A stretch of 64,000 nt of DNA from Ruminococcaceae bacterium UBA7212 (GCA_002490525.1 DKUE01000039.1:17893-81892); one strand, 5' to 3'. Counted from the first letter of the stretch, positions 26,025 to 34,646 are shown. Numbers and translations: made by a program. Notes: generated by a model not told the origin, from the letters alone.

Positions 26025-27278
26025 TCAATGCGAATCAGACAAAAAATGTATGAACAAACCGCTCAGCAATTTCGGTTCAAACCAAGTGGATTTCGGCGGC
26101 ATAACCTGACCCGCATCTGCAATGGACATCAGTTCCTCTGTGGAAGTCGGGAACATGGCAAACGCCGCCTTTGCCTCACCGCTGTCCACACGGCGTTCCA
26201 GCTCTGCAAGCCCGCGGATACCGCCGACAAAATCAATACGCTTGTCGGTACGCGGGTTTTCGATACCGAGCACAGGCGCAATCAGTTTTTCCTGTAAAAC
26301 GGAAACATCCAAACGCTTTACAGGGTCACTTTCGTCCACAGAATTCGGTTTTGCAGTCAGGCAGTACCATGTTTTGTCAAGATACAGCCCAAAGGTGTGG
26401 TTCTGCGTCGGGCGGTACGGAGAAGACACCGCTTTTTCCACTGTAAAATCGACCGCAATGCGCGCCAAAAACTGTTCTGCGCTGTACCCGTTCAAATCCA
26501 AAATCAAGCGGTTATAGTCCATAATGGCAAGCTCTTCCGCCGGGAACAGTACCGACAGGAAAAAGTTGAATTCCTCACTGCCGTCATAATCCGGATGCTC
26601 CGCACGGCGTTTTTGTGCCACTTTGACCGCCGACGCGGCGCGGTGATGCCCGTCGGCAATATACAGTGCGGGAATTTCGCCGAACAGTGCAGTCAGCCTT
26701 TCAATGACCGCCCCGTCGTCAATGACCCAAACCGTTTGCCGAACACCGCCGGACGTAAAATCATATACCGCGGTGTGTGCCGTTTTCCATTGTTCTAAAA
26801 TCTCGGTCACTGCCGATTTGCCGCGATATGTTAAAAAAATCGGACCTGTGTTTGCATCCAAGGTATCAACATGGCGAATACGGTCCGCCTCTTTGTCGGC
26901 GCGGGTAAACTCATGTTTTTTAATCACGGACTGCAAATAGTCGTCCACCGACGCACAGCCGACCAACCCCGTCTGCGTACGCCCCGCAAAAACCTGCTGA
27001 TAAATATACAGGCAGGGCTTTTCGTCCGCCAGCAAAACGTCTGCAGAAAGCAACTTGCCGAGATTCTCCTTGGCTTTGCAATAGACCTTGTCGTCATAAA
27101 TATCGACACTTTTCGGCAAATCAATTTCCGCCTTATCCACATGTAAAAAGGAATAGGGGTTGCCGAATGCCATTTTGCGCGCCTCATCGGAATTCATAAC
27201 GTCATACGGAAGCGCCGCAACCTTATCAGCGAACGCCGCGGCGGGACGAACCGCCCGAAATGCTTTAAATACTGCCAT
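26025..27278 (-). CDS. DUF1015 family protein
   Basis: The 417-residue protein begins FKAFRAVRPAAAFADKVAALPYDV, the typical DUF1015 opening. Its central block has the invariant ALYIADGHHRAASAVKVA. DUF1015 members are widespread in Clostridia and other bacteria, sit in various metabolic contexts, and have no defined reaction. No membrane segment or signal is seen. It overlaps the preceding VanZ-like gene by 14 bases. Confidence 0.92.
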   Translation of the reverse strand: MAVFKAFRAVRPAAAFADKVAALPYDVMNSDEARKMAFGNPYSFLHVDKAEIDLPKSVDIYDDKVYCKAKENLGKLLSADVLLADEKPCLYIYQQVFAGRTQTGLVGCASVDDYLQSVIKKHEFTRADKEADRIRHVDTLDANTGPIFLTYRGKSAVTEILEQWKTAHTAVYDFTSGGVRQTVWVIDDGAVIERLTALFGEIPALYIADGHHRAASAVKVAQKRRAEHPDYDGSEEFNFFLSVLFPAEELAIMDYNRLILDLNGYSAEQFLARIAVDFTVEKAVSSPYRPTQNHTFGLYLDKTWYCLTAKPNSVDESDPVKRLDVSVLQEKLIAPVLGIENPRTDKRIDFVGGIRGLAELERRVDSGEAKAAFAMFPTSTEELMSIADAGQVMPPKSTWFEPKLLSGLFIHFLSDSH

Positions 27279-27747
27279 TGTCTATACCTCTCTTTTTCTG
27301 AATCCATCGAAAAATATGCCACACTGCGGTACAGAAAGCCGTACCGACCGCCGCACCGACAAAATCAATAAAAACATCCCGCAACTGACAGGCACGCCCG
27401 GAGATGAAATACTGATGTATCTCGTCGCCTGCGGCATACAGCACCGCTGTCAGCAAAGTCAGCATCGGCTGTACCGAGCGAAACAACTGAAAATATGCAT
27501 TGTATAAAAGCAGTGCCAGTCCGCAGTATTCTAAGGCGTGCGCTGTTTTCCGAATCACATGGGAAGAAACTGCGATACCGAATCGCTCTAAAAGCAGTGT
27601 AAGCAAGCCGTTACTTTTTGCGGAAGAAACGGATGCCGGTTCCTGCGACAGGCAAAAAATGACTGCCATGCAGGCGATCACTGCCGCCCAAGAGAAAACA
27701 AGTATGCCCACACGCTTACTTTTTGGTTGCATTGATGAAATAAACAT
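27265..27747 (-). CDS. VanZ-like membrane protein
   Basis: The 160-residue protein has about four hydrophobic helices. VanZ-family residues are seen in FCLSQEP, VIRKTAHALEYCGLALL and DEIHQYF. VanZ itself gives low-level teicoplanin resistance; most family members have no known role. It is sandwiched in overlapping frames between the binding-protein gene and DUF1015. The start could be 27747 or the ATG at 27732. Neither has a strong ribosome site, so it probably depends on translational coupling. Confidence 0.88.
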   Translation of the reverse strand: MFISSMQPKSKRVGILVFSWAAVIACMAVIFCLSQEPASVSSAKSNGLLTLLLERFGIAVSSHVIRKTAHALEYCGLALLLYNAYFQLFRSVQPMLTLLTAVLYAAGDEIHQYFISGRACQLRDVFIDFVGAAVGTAFCTAVWHIFRWIQKKRGIDNGSI

Positions 27748-29362
27748 AATCTTTAGATGAGTAAAAATAAATATCCTTGGTATCCTTAGAGGTCACGAAA
27801 TAGTTGCCCTCCCACAGCACAGGCAGTAAAACCGCATGCTGTAAAAGGTAGTTCTCCGCATCGGTACACGCGGCGCGCAGTGCCGTAAAATTTCCCGAAT
27901 TGCTGCGAACGGCCGACAGCTTTTGTGTATATTCCGCAGAATCTATGCCGAATTTTCCGCCTGCGCCGAAGCTCTCTAAAAATACAGAGGTCATCACGGA
28001 ATCGGCAGTCAGCGGGTAAAATACAATATCATAATTTCCGTCGGTTACTGCCGCCTGCAAAGCATCGCCGGACAAAGTCTTAACCGCCGCCACAAATTTG
28101 ACACCGAGTGTTTTTTGCCAACCCTGCACAACGGTACGCACAAAATCGGCATAAGCTTCTTCACACAGTACCTCTAATTCCGCAGATGAGGCACCGAGCT
28201 CCAAAAGTGCCTCGAAAAAGCAGGACTTCGCCTGTTCGGCGTCATACGGCAACATCGCCGCGCCCGATTCCGTGCGGTACGCACCTGCACCGATACGGCA
28301 ATACGGCGGAACCAGTCCCGCCGCGCGGGTAACCGGCTCACCCAGTATGGTAATTTTGTCCAAATCAGCGGCAAAGCAAAGAGCTTTACGTAAATTTTCA
28401 TTCGCAAGCACACTGCTTTTCGGATGGAACAGGAAAGAGTACACGGTATTTTCCATACTCTGTACATTCAGCCCGGAAGTATCCGACAGATTTTCGTACT
28501 GTGCCTTCGTCAAAAATGCGGCATCATAGGTGCCTGCTGCCATCTTTTCGGGAATCTTGCTGCCATCATCATTGTAATACAGTGTCAAGGAAGCAGGCTT
28601 TACATCCTGCTCGCCGTGATAATCGTCATTTTTTACCATTTTCAACGAGGTCTTTTCCGTCCAGCGGGAAATATGCAGGGGACCGTTGCAAAGCGTATAG
28701 CCTGCTTCCAAACCGTAACGTCCGTTTGTCAGCGCAAAAAATTCCTCATCGCAGGGCATTGCCGCAGGCGAAGTCAGCGCATACAGCAAGTTTTCATCCG
28801 CATGCTCCAAGGTAATTTCCACCGTAAAGGCATCTATTGCCCGCACGCCGAGAGAGGCAACTGCCGCGCGTCCCTCCATAATATTCTTGGCATTTGTAAC
28901 GGCCGCAAACAAAAATGCGTCCGATGAACCTGTTTGCGGGTCAACGGCACGGCGCAGTGCAAACACAAAATCCTCCGCATACACGGTTTTATCAAACTTC
29001 TCTTTAAAATCGTTTTCGCCGTATTTTTCGCCTAACACGCTCTTTTGTCCGGAAAACAATGCCCATTGCGCATCCTGACGCAGGGTGAATGTATAAATCA
29101 ATCCGTTCTCTGAAACGGTATAGCCGGTTGCCACACCGTTCTGAATCGACCCGTCCGCCGCCACGCGCACCAAACCCTCATAACAGTTTGACGCAACCAG
29201 ACGCTCTGCATTGGAATCGGCAATCTGCGGATCAAGACTTTGCGGTTCATCGGTAATCGGCATGGAAAACGGCTCGTTGGCTTTGGTCTTTCCGAAGCAC
29301 CCCGTAAAAGAGAGCGAAAGCATGACAAGCAGCAAAAGAAATGCAACGATTTTTCTGCCCAT
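27716..29362 (-). CDS. Peptide-type ABC transporter substrate-binding lipoprotein
   Basis: The 548-residue protein has a lipoprotein signal with lipobox LSFTGC. It follows the family 5 (OppA/DppA) pattern: EPQSLDPQIADSNAERLVASNCYEGLV near the N-terminus and the LRKALCFAADLDKI block in the middle. It should bind a peptide or similar ligand outside the membrane. No permease or ATPase genes for an Opp-type transporter are adjacent, so it either serves a transporter encoded elsewhere or acts in sensing. It overlaps the VanZ-like gene by 17-32 bases. Confidence 0.92.
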   Translation of the reverse strand: MGRKIVAFLLLLVMLSLSFTGCFGKTKANEPFSMPITDEPQSLDPQIADSNAERLVASNCYEGLVRVAADGSIQNGVATGYTVSENGLIYTFTLRQDAQWALFSGQKSVLGEKYGENDFKEKFDKTVYAEDFVFALRRAVDPQTGSSDAFLFAAVTNAKNIMEGRAAVASLGVRAIDAFTVEITLEHADENLLYALTSPAAMPCDEEFFALTNGRYGLEAGYTLCNGPLHISRWTEKTSLKMVKNDDYHGEQDVKPASLTLYYNDDGSKIPEKMAAGTYDAAFLTKAQYENLSDTSGLNVQSMENTVYSFLFHPKSSVLANENLRKALCFAADLDKITILGEPVTRAAGLVPPYCRIGAGAYRTESGAAMLPYDAEQAKSCFFEALLELGASSAELEVLCEEAYADFVRTVVQGWQKTLGVKFVAAVKTLSGDALQAAVTDGNYDIVFYPLTADSVMTSVFLESFGAGGKFGIDSAEYTQKLSAVRSNSGNFTALRAACTDAENYLLQHAVLLPVLWEGNYFVTSKDTKDIYFYSSKDYVYFINATKK

Positions 29363-29495
29363 ATTCCCACACCTTTCCGAGATTTTCTTTCATTTTACCA
29401 TAAGTCCCGTTAAAAATCTATACACTGCGGCAAAAAATTCCATTTGCAAGCTTACCGTCCCCGCCGTTCCTTCTTAAAAGCATGTACGCACAAAG

Positions 29496-29527
29496 TTGCC
29501 GCAAATGCAAGGTTGCATCTGCGGCAA
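29496..29527. terminator. Perfect-arm hairpin, probable terminator after the LCP gene
   Basis: TTGCCGCAAATGCAA and TTGCATCTGCGGCAA pair with one mismatch around a two-base centre. No good T-run follows on either strand, so it may be a weak terminator or an mRNA end. The 188-base gap holds nothing else I can identify. Confidence 0.5.
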
Positions 29528-29550
29528 TATATTGGATAAAATCCTATATT

Positions 29551-30927
29551 CTATGCACCAGGTTCCTGCGGCGTATCGGGGTTTTCGGGCTGTTGCTCGC
29601 CGCCCGACGACGTTTCCTCCGTTGGCTTGGTGTCAGGCGGTGCAGTTGACTCCGTTACATCGGGATTCGTCAAAGATTCCGTTTCAGAGACCGCAGGCGC
29701 TGTTGTCGTGCTTGTATCCGGCTTTGACGCAGTTGCCGGCTCTGTACTCGGCTTATTATTTTTCGGTTTTGTAGTATCGTTTGTATTATTTTTCGGCGTA
29801 TTGGATTTTGTGCCCTTTTTCGTCACAGGTTCGGGCGGCACTTCACCGTAAATAAACAAATGCAAATGTTCGCTTGCCTTTTGCAAATCGTAACGCCACA
29901 CCCAAGCACCCTCATACGTACCGCCGATGGCATTCTCTTCATCACCGGGAATATTAATCATTTCAATACGGAGATCCGCCTTAATCATCGGTGCAAACGA
30001 CATAATCTCCGAGAACGAAAGCGAAGTTTCGCACAGCGACATACCTGTCTTTAAAAGCTCCCCGTATTTTGAGGGGCTGACCTTGCGCGCCTGCACCAGC
30101 AATGCCTCCAAAACGCGCTTCTGGCGGTTCGAGCGCTCCACATCGGAATCGATTTTGCGAAGTCTTGCATATACAACCGCCTGCTCACCTGTTAGATGTA
30201 CATGCCCTGACTGCTCCAAATAAGGGAAATTCGGATTTTCATCGTCGCCGATATCATTGAGGTGCACACGCTCTCTTTCCGTCACATCCAAATCCACGCC
30301 GCCCAACATATCAATGGCTTGGCCGAGCTTGGCAAAGTTAACCGTCACATAGTCGGTAATATTCATATTAAAATTTTGATTCAGCGTTTTCACAGCAAGC
30401 TGCGCACCGCCGAAAGCATAAGCATGACAGATTTTTTGGTCCTTATGCCCGTCAATCGACACATAGCTGTCTCTGAGAATCGAAGAAAGCTTTACGGTAT
30501 TGTTCTTTCTGTCTATACTGACAATAATGATGGAATCACTGCGTCCGGAAAACGAGTTTTCATCACGCGTATCCAGACCGAACAGGGCAACATTAAAAAT
30601 ATCCGTATCGCCGTATTTGTCGACAATCTCGGTAGAAATACCCAATTCGCCCTCATCAATTTTATTATGAAAACCGCTGTAAATCCCGTAAACAACACCA
30701 AACGCCGCGAGGCACAGCACCAGCAACACAATAACCGCATACACAATGCCGCGTTGCCACTTTTTCAAAGCAAACCATTTTTTGCCGAATTTACTGTTGC
30801 GGAATTTGCTGTTTTGCTGTTTTTCTGCTTTTATTTTTTCTTTTTGCAGTTTCTTTTCGACTTTTTCATCTATTTTTTTATCTAAACGGATTTCACGTTC
30901 TTCCGAACGCGTTCTTTCTCTCTTCAT
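29551..30927 (-). CDS. LytR-CpsA-Psr (LCP) family wall-polymer ligase
   Basis: LCP enzymes move polyprenyl-linked glycopolymers onto peptidoglycan. The 458-residue chain has a very basic cytoplasmic head (about 65 residues), a transmembrane helix (about 66-88) and the LCP domain. Domain motifs are SGRSDSIIIVSIDRKNNTVKLSSILRD, the Asp/Arg set in FGLDTRD, and the VYARLRKIDSDVERSNRQKRVL helix. The last about 110 residues are low-complexity Thr/Pro/Asn/Ser, probably crossing or lying along the wall. The ATG at 30927 has GAGGTG before it. A consensus promoter lies 76 bases upstream. Confidence 0.95.
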   Translation of the reverse strand: MKRERTRSEEREIRLDKKIDEKVEKKLQKEKIKAEKQQNSKFRNSKFGKKWFALKKWQRGIVYAVIVLLVLCLAAFGVVYGIYSGFHNKIDEGELGISTEIVDKYGDTDIFNVALFGLDTRDENSFSGRSDSIIIVSIDRKNNTVKLSSILRDSYVSIDGHKDQKICHAYAFGGAQLAVKTLNQNFNMNITDYVTVNFAKLGQAIDMLGGVDLDVTERERVHLNDIGDDENPNFPYLEQSGHVHLTGEQAVVYARLRKIDSDVERSNRQKRVLEALLVQARKVSPSKYGELLKTGMSLCETSLSFSEIMSFAPMIKADLRIEMINIPGDEENAIGGTYEGAWVWRYDLQKASEHLHLFIYGEVPPEPVTKKGTKSNTPKNNTNDTTKPKNNKPSTEPATASKPDTSTTTAPAVSETESLTNPDVTESTAPPDTKPTEETSSGGEQQPENPDTPQEPGA

Positions 30928-31002
30928 AAAACACCTCAATATGTATTGTCTTGTTCCGAACAGAACAAATTATGCACACAATATCCGTATATAACTTTGT
31001 TG

Positions 31003-31031
31003 ATTATACAACCAAAGTCGAATACTGTCAA
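31003..31031 (-). promoter_or_regulatory. Consensus sigma-A promoter of the LCP gene
   Basis: Minus-strand TTGACA (31031-31026) and TATAAT (31008-31003) are exact consensus hexamers with a 17-base spacer. The roughly 70-base leader contains a small hairpin, TTGTTC / GAACAA. Confidence 0.85.
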
Positions 31032-31061
31032 TTCAAGGTGCCCATTCTTCACAAAATTGTC

Positions 31062-31102
31062 ACAAATAAAAACCTGTTCGGAACACAGACATTCCGAACA
31101 GG
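31062..31102 (-). terminator. Intrinsic terminator after the IreB-linked small gene
   Basis: CCTGTTCGGAA and TTCCGAACAGG form an 11-bp perfect stem. On the minus strand it is followed by TTTTTATTTGTG. Confidence 0.85.
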
Positions 31103-31125
31103 CAATGTACATATAAAATTTAAAA

Positions 31126-31419
31126 TCAGCCGCGCAACGCACGCTCCAGCCAAATTTCGGCAATATCCATTGCGGCAAAAAGCCCTTTCTTTTCGCTGGT
31201 CTTTACAATGCGTTCCTTTGCGCTCGCATCAGGGTCGGTCTTTAAAAGCTGTACGGTTACCTTTGACGCCAAATCCAAACCCTCGAATTCTTTTTTAGAC
31301 GTAATCCGCATCATAATCACGTAATCATCGGACATACTGCCGTAATAAATAGTATCGCCGTTACGCACCAGCGGCTTACCCTTATAGGTCAAAAAATCGT
31401 TTTTTACTTTTTCAGCCAT
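31126..31419 (-). CDS. Small conserved protein of unknown function
   Basis: The 97-residue cytoplasmic protein begins MAEKVKNDFLTYKGKPLVR and continues with an alternating beta pattern (GDTIYYG, DYVIMMRI, SKVTVQLLKTD) and a C-terminal helix (FAAMDIAEIWLERAL). The start has GAAGGAGA before it. It lies 15 bases after ireB and ends at a terminator, so the two form an operon. I recognise no named family. Co-transcription with ireB is the only functional hint. Confidence 0.85.
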   Translation of the reverse strand: MAEKVKNDFLTYKGKPLVRNGDTIYYGSMSDDYVIMMRITSKKEFEGLDLASKVTVQLLKTDPDASAKERIVKTSEKKGLFAAMDIAEIWLERALRG

Positions 31420-31434
31420 ACTGTCTCCTTCTCC

Positions 31435-31701
31435 TCATTTCTCATCCGCGCCGAGATGCAAATAATTTTCCACCAATGCTTGCAAAAGCTCATCACGGTC
31501 CAACCGACGAATCAGACTGCGGGCATTGTTATGTGTTGTAATATAAGTCGGGTCTTCGGACAAAATATAACCGACAATCTGACTGATAGGGTTATAGCCT
31601 TTTTCCCGAAGCGCGTTGTAAACCGTGAGAATCGTCTGACGCATGACTTCCTCATGTTCATCCTTAATTGAGAACTGAATGGTTTTATTCGGGTCTAACA
31701 T
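31435..31701 (-). CDS. IreB family regulatory phosphoprotein
   Basis: The 88-residue UPF0297 (DUF965) protein runs from MLDPNKTIQFSIKDE to the RSLIRRLDRDELLQALVENYL helix. In Enterococcus, IreB is phosphorylated by the Ser/Thr kinase IreK on N-terminal threonines and modulates cephalosporin resistance. The corresponding TIQF threonine is present here. The ATG at 31701 follows GGAGGTG by six bases. No kinase or phosphatase gene is adjacent. Confidence 0.93.
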   Translation of the reverse strand: MLDPNKTIQFSIKDEHEEVMRQTILTVYNALREKGYNPISQIVGYILSEDPTYITTHNNARSLIRRLDRDELLQALVENYLHLGADEK

Positions 31702-31738
31702 GGCAGACACCTCCGGTTTTTGTAAAAATCTAAAGTAT

Positions 31739-31767
31739 ATTATATACTAACCCGATATAAAATACAA
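31739..31767 (-). promoter_or_regulatory. Sigma-A type promoter of ireB
   Basis: Minus-strand TTGTAT (31767-31762) and TATAAT (31744-31739) are 17 bases apart, 38 bases before the ireB ATG. Confidence 0.7.
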
Positions 31768-31793
31768 TCATTTTATAAAAAATTTTTAATCGG

Positions 31794-32486
31794 TCAGCTT
31801 AAGGGTTCGTTTCTGTAGTCCTCGACCACCTGACCGTCCTGAATGCGAATCACGCGCTTGGCTTCTTCGGCAATGCCGTTGTCATGCGTGATGAGAATAA
31901 CGGTTCTGCCCTCATTGTTTAATTCATGCAGAATTTTCATAACATCTTTTCCTGAACGGCTGTCCAAATTGCCTGTCGGCTCATCCGCCAAAATAATCGG
32001 CGGACGTGCGGCGACAGCACGTGCGATGGCTACGCGCTGTTGTTGACCGCCGGACATCTGCTTCGGCAAATGGTCAATTCTGTGCCCGAGTCCCACACGT
32101 TCGAGTGCTTCTAAAGACAGCTTATGCCGTTCTTCCTTCGGCATACCGCGGTAAGCCAGCGGCAATTCCACATTGCCCTGCGCGGTCAGGCTGGAAATTA
32201 AGTTGAATCCCTGAAAAATAAATCCGATTTGCTTGTTGCGGATTTCCGAAAGCTGGTCATCGGTCATATGCGCCACATCCTCGCCGTCGAGATAATACTC
32301 GCCGCTTGTCGGCACATCCAAAAGCCCGAGCATATTCATCAGCGTGGACTTACCCGACCCCGACTGTCCGATAATCGCAATAAAATCCCCGCGCTCCATT
32401 TGAAGCGTTACGCCGTCCAGTGCACGCACTTCATTTTCACCGGGATTGTAAATTTTATAAAGGTCCTTCACTTCAATTAAACTCAT
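31794..32486 (-). CDS. ABC transporter ATP-binding protein (MacB/LolD type), orphan
   Basis: The 230-residue ATPase has Walker A IGQSGSGKSTLMNML, the Q-loop FIFQGFNL, signature MSGGQQQRVAIARA, and Walker B PIILADEPTGNLD with the D-loop TGNLDSRSGKD. This is the subclass that works with FtsX-like permeases in lipoprotein, peptide or antibiotic efflux. No intact permease gene is adjacent. A fragment of an FtsX-like permease lies 2.2 kb away on the other strand, beyond the spoVA genes. The ATG at 32486 is preferred; two in-frame codons lie just upstream. Confidence 0.95.
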   Translation of the reverse strand: MSLIEVKDLYKIYNPGENEVRALDGVTLQMERGDFIAIIGQSGSGKSTLMNMLGLLDVPTSGEYYLDGEDVAHMTDDQLSEIRNKQIGFIFQGFNLISSLTAQGNVELPLAYRGMPKEERHKLSLEALERVGLGHRIDHLPKQMSGGQQQRVAIARAVAARPPIILADEPTGNLDSRSGKDVMKILHELNNEGRTVILITHDNGIAEEAKRVIRIQDGQVVEDYRNEPLS

Positions 32487-32548
32487 ATGATGCACCGCCT
32501 TTAGAATAATGGTACAGTATCATACACTTTTTTTCAATGTATAAATTG

Positions 32549-32578
32549 TGAATTTTTCCGCAAAAAACGGCTATTCTA
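32549..32578 (+). promoter_or_regulatory. Candidate forespore sigma-G promoter of spoVAC
   Basis: TGAATT (32549-32554) and TATTCTA (32572-32578) are 17 bases apart. This is close to the sigma-G pattern TGAATA-N17-CATACTA, which controls spoVA in Bacillus. The position is about 40 bases before the spoVAC start. Confidence 0.55.
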
Positions 32579-32617
32579 ACAAAGACAAGAATTTGGATAT
32601 AAAGGGGTTGACGAAAT

Positions 32618-33061
32618 ATGTCTACAACCGGTAAAGAATATAATGAAATGACGAAAAAAGCGTCGCCGCCGTCGCCGAAGGTGATGGACATTCTCAAAGC
32701 CTTTCTTATCGGCGGACTCATCTGCGCGTTCGGACAGGCTTTAAACGCGCTCTACACCATGGCGCATCTCTCCGAAACAGAGGTCAAGGCTGCAGTCCCT
32801 GTCACGCTGATTGTGCTGACAGCCATTCTCACGGGAATCGGCGTATTTGATAAAATTGCCAAACATGCGGGCGCGGGTACCATTGTACCGATTACGGGCT
32901 TTGCCAATTCCATTGTGTCCCCCGCCATGGAATTTCAGGCGGAAGGACGAATTCTCGGCACAGGTGCAAAGCTTTTCACAATTGCAGGTCCTGTAATCGC
33001 CTACGGATGTTCCGCCGCCGTAGTTTACGGACTGATTATTTATATTTTCGGACTGTATTAA
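32618..33061 (+). CDS. spoVAC: Stage V sporulation protein AC
   Basis: The 147-residue membrane protein has about four hydrophobic segments and the family motifs AFLIGGLICAFGQAL and HAGAGTIVPITGFANSIVSPAMEF. SpoVAC is part of the inner-membrane channel that loads dipicolinic acid into the forespore and releases it on germination, and it can act as a mechanosensitive channel. The start follows AAAGGGG by about 10 bases. It is the first gene of a spoVA cluster, and spoVAD follows after 14 bases. Confidence 0.97.
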   Translation: MSTTGKEYNEMTKKASPPSPKVMDILKAFLIGGLICAFGQALNALYTMAHLSETEVKAAVPVTLIVLTAILTGIGVFDKIAKHAGAGTIVPITGFANSIVSPAMEFQAEGRILGTGAKLFTIAGPVIAYGCSAAVVYGLIIYIFGLY

Positions 33062-33075
33062 GGGGGAGCAAACGT

Positions 33076-34104
33076 ATGGCAATTCGGCAAGGCAGATACA
33101 CATTAAACCTGACCACACGCCCGTCCATTCTCGGCAATGCGGCAGTCGTCGGGAAAACAGAGGGAGAGGGACCGCTTTCTGCGGAATTCGACCACATTTA
33201 TACGGATGATACGCTCGGTGAAATTTCATTTGAAAAAGCAGAAAGCACCTTACAGCGTGAAGCGATTATCCGTGCGCTGGACAAGGCAGGCAAAACACCT
33301 GCAGATATCGACTACATTCTTGCAGGCGATTTGCTCAACCAATGTATCGGCACATCATTCGGCATTCGTGAATTGGGTATACCGTTTTTAGGGCTTTACG
33401 GTGCATGCTCAACAATGGCGCTCTCGCTGGGGCTTGCCAGCGTGCTGGTCGATGCAAAGGCGGCGAATTTCGCGGTTGCCTCTACATCCTCGCACTTTGC
33501 TTCGGCAGAACGACAGTTCCGACAGCCCCTGGAGTACGGCGGACAACGCCCGCCCACAGCACAGCGCACTGCTACAGCGGCAGGGGCTTCCGTTGTGGGC
33601 TGCAGCGACCCGAATAAACCATGCGTAGAAGCAGTCACATTCGGAAAAATTATGGACCTCGGCATTAAAGACGCAAATAATATGGGGGCGGCTATGGCGC
33701 CCGCCGCCGCCGATACCATCGCAAACTTTTTCACAGATACCGCAACTTCACCTGCGGATTACGATTTGATTCTGACAGGCGATTTGGGTATTGTCGGTTC
33801 TCAGCTTTTAAAAGAGCTTTTACAAAAAGACCACAATATCGATATCAGCCGCAATCACACGGACTGCGGATTACTGATATACGATATTGAGGGACAGGAC
33901 GTGCATGCCGGCGGTTCGGGCTGCGGCTGTGCGGGGTCGGTGTTTAATTCTTATATCCTGCGCCGCATTTGCGAAGGCGACCTCAAAAATGTTTTGTTGG
34001 TTGCCACAGGCGCCCTAATGTCGCCCACCTCAACCTTACAGGGCGAAAGCATTCCGTCCGTTGCCCACGCAGTACTGGTCTCCAAGCCGCAGAATGTTTC
34101 ATAA
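33076..34104 (+). CDS. spoVAD: Stage V sporulation protein AD
   Basis: The 342-residue cytoplasmic protein has a thiolase-like fold that binds dipicolinic acid. Recognisable blocks are LLNQCIGTSFGIRELGIPFLGLYGACSTM, SSHFASAERQFRQPLEYG, DLILTGDLGIVG and the closing GALMSPTSTLQGESIP. The ATG at 33076 follows AAGGGGGAG. In most clostridia spoVAE comes next. Here it is replaced by a 56-residue gene and fragments of other genes. Confidence 0.97.
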   Translation: MAIRQGRYTLNLTTRPSILGNAAVVGKTEGEGPLSAEFDHIYTDDTLGEISFEKAESTLQREAIIRALDKAGKTPADIDYILAGDLLNQCIGTSFGIRELGIPFLGLYGACSTMALSLGLASVLVDAKAANFAVASTSSHFASAERQFRQPLEYGGQRPPTAQRTATAAGASVVGCSDPNKPCVEAVTFGKIMDLGIKDANNMGAAMAPAAADTIANFFTDTATSPADYDLILTGDLGIVGSQLLKELLQKDHNIDISRNHTDCGLLIYDIEGQDVHAGGSGCGCAGSVFNSYILRRICEGDLKNVLLVATGALMSPTSTLQGESIPSVAHAVLVSKPQNVS

Positions 34105-34134
34105 GGATAAGCATAAAGGGGTAAAAGAAAGAAT

Positions 34135-34305
34135 ATGGATGTATTATTTCGGGATATGCGCATTATCAGCATCGGCGCAAAGCTGATTAAAGGACTGTAT
34201 TTGCTCAAAACGGTATTGACAGTTGGGATAATAGTCTTTTCCGCTTTAGAGCTGTGCACAGCGGTGCGCGAAAAAAAAGAAGCGATACCGCAAATTGCGC
34301 AGTGA
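34135..34305 (+). CDS. Small single-helix membrane protein at the spoVAE position
   Basis: A 56-residue frame runs from ATG 34135 to TGA 34305, 30 bases after spoVAD. It starts MDVLFRDMRIISIGAKLIKG, contains one hydrophobic helix (about residues 22-44), and ends with a charged EKKEAIPQIAQ tail. AAAGGGG lies about 13 bases before the start, which is distant but usable. It has neither the length (about 116 residues) nor the motifs of SpoVAE. It may be a genuine small protein of the spoVA operon or the front of a truncated gene. Confidence 0.5.
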   Translation: MDVLFRDMRIISIGAKLIKGLYLLKTVLTVGIIVFSALELCTAVREKKEAIPQIAQ

Positions 34306-34363
34306 CAGAAACACCCCGCACCTGTTCCCGTGATGTTCTTAACGGAGAATTGGTGGGAGGTAT

Positions 34364-34403
34364 GTAACCGGAAGGTGTAAAAGCCTTCCGGTTACTGCTT
34401 TTT
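34364..34403 (+). terminator. Hairpin terminator after the spoVA cluster
   Basis: GTAACCGGAAGG and CCTTCCGGTTAC form a 12-bp perfect stem, followed after TGC by TTTTT on the plus strand. It may equally mark the end of the inserted recombinase fragment. Confidence 0.65.
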
Positions 34404-34641
34404 AAGCAGTTTTTGCTGTGGGTTGTGCGAGGACTTCGATGGCAGGTATACCGTTTTGTTCCGGTAGTTGAAACGCATAGTGGATAATGATTGGGTTTCC
34501 ACAAGTTCGAGAATACTTTTCCGGTTTCTCATATACTTCAATTCTGCGGATAAATACCCGTAGCAGTTCAGGAGTCAGCTTGGGCATCTCAATATAGAAT
34601 TTTGCCTTGTCCATAAATTCTTGAATGCATTTTTCCCGCAT
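34402..34641 (-). pseudogene. C-terminal fragment of a large serine recombinase
   Basis: About 80 codons on the minus strand read as the end of a transposon/ICE-type serine recombinase (DUF4368-like tail). They contain EFMDKAKFYIEMPKLTPELLRVFIRRIEVYEK, shown here as EFMDKAKFYIEMPK followed by LTPELLRVFIRRIEVYEK, and then RTCGNPIIIHYAFQL. The catalytic N-terminal domain and the DNA-binding recombinase domain are absent. The frame can be extended upstream to 34692, but that part does not look like recombinase and overlaps the permease fragment on the other strand. It is a remnant of a mobile element; no ends or attachment sites were found. Confidence 0.65.
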
Positions 34642-34646
34642 ATCCA

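Noticed and set aside
29627..29851. Plus-strand Val/Gly-rich frame
   Set aside because: It is the antisense of the Thr/Pro/Asn repeat tail of the LCP protein; low-complexity sequence keeps both strands open.
30955..30972. TTGTTCCGAACAGAACAA as a LexA-type SOS box in the LCP leader
   Set aside because: The half-site spacing does not fit GAAC-N4-GTTC, and it reads better as a small leader hairpin.
34135..34305. Frame after spoVAD as spoVAE
   Set aside because: It has 56 residues with one helix and none of the SpoVAE glycine-rich membrane motifs; SpoVAE has about 116 residues and several helices.
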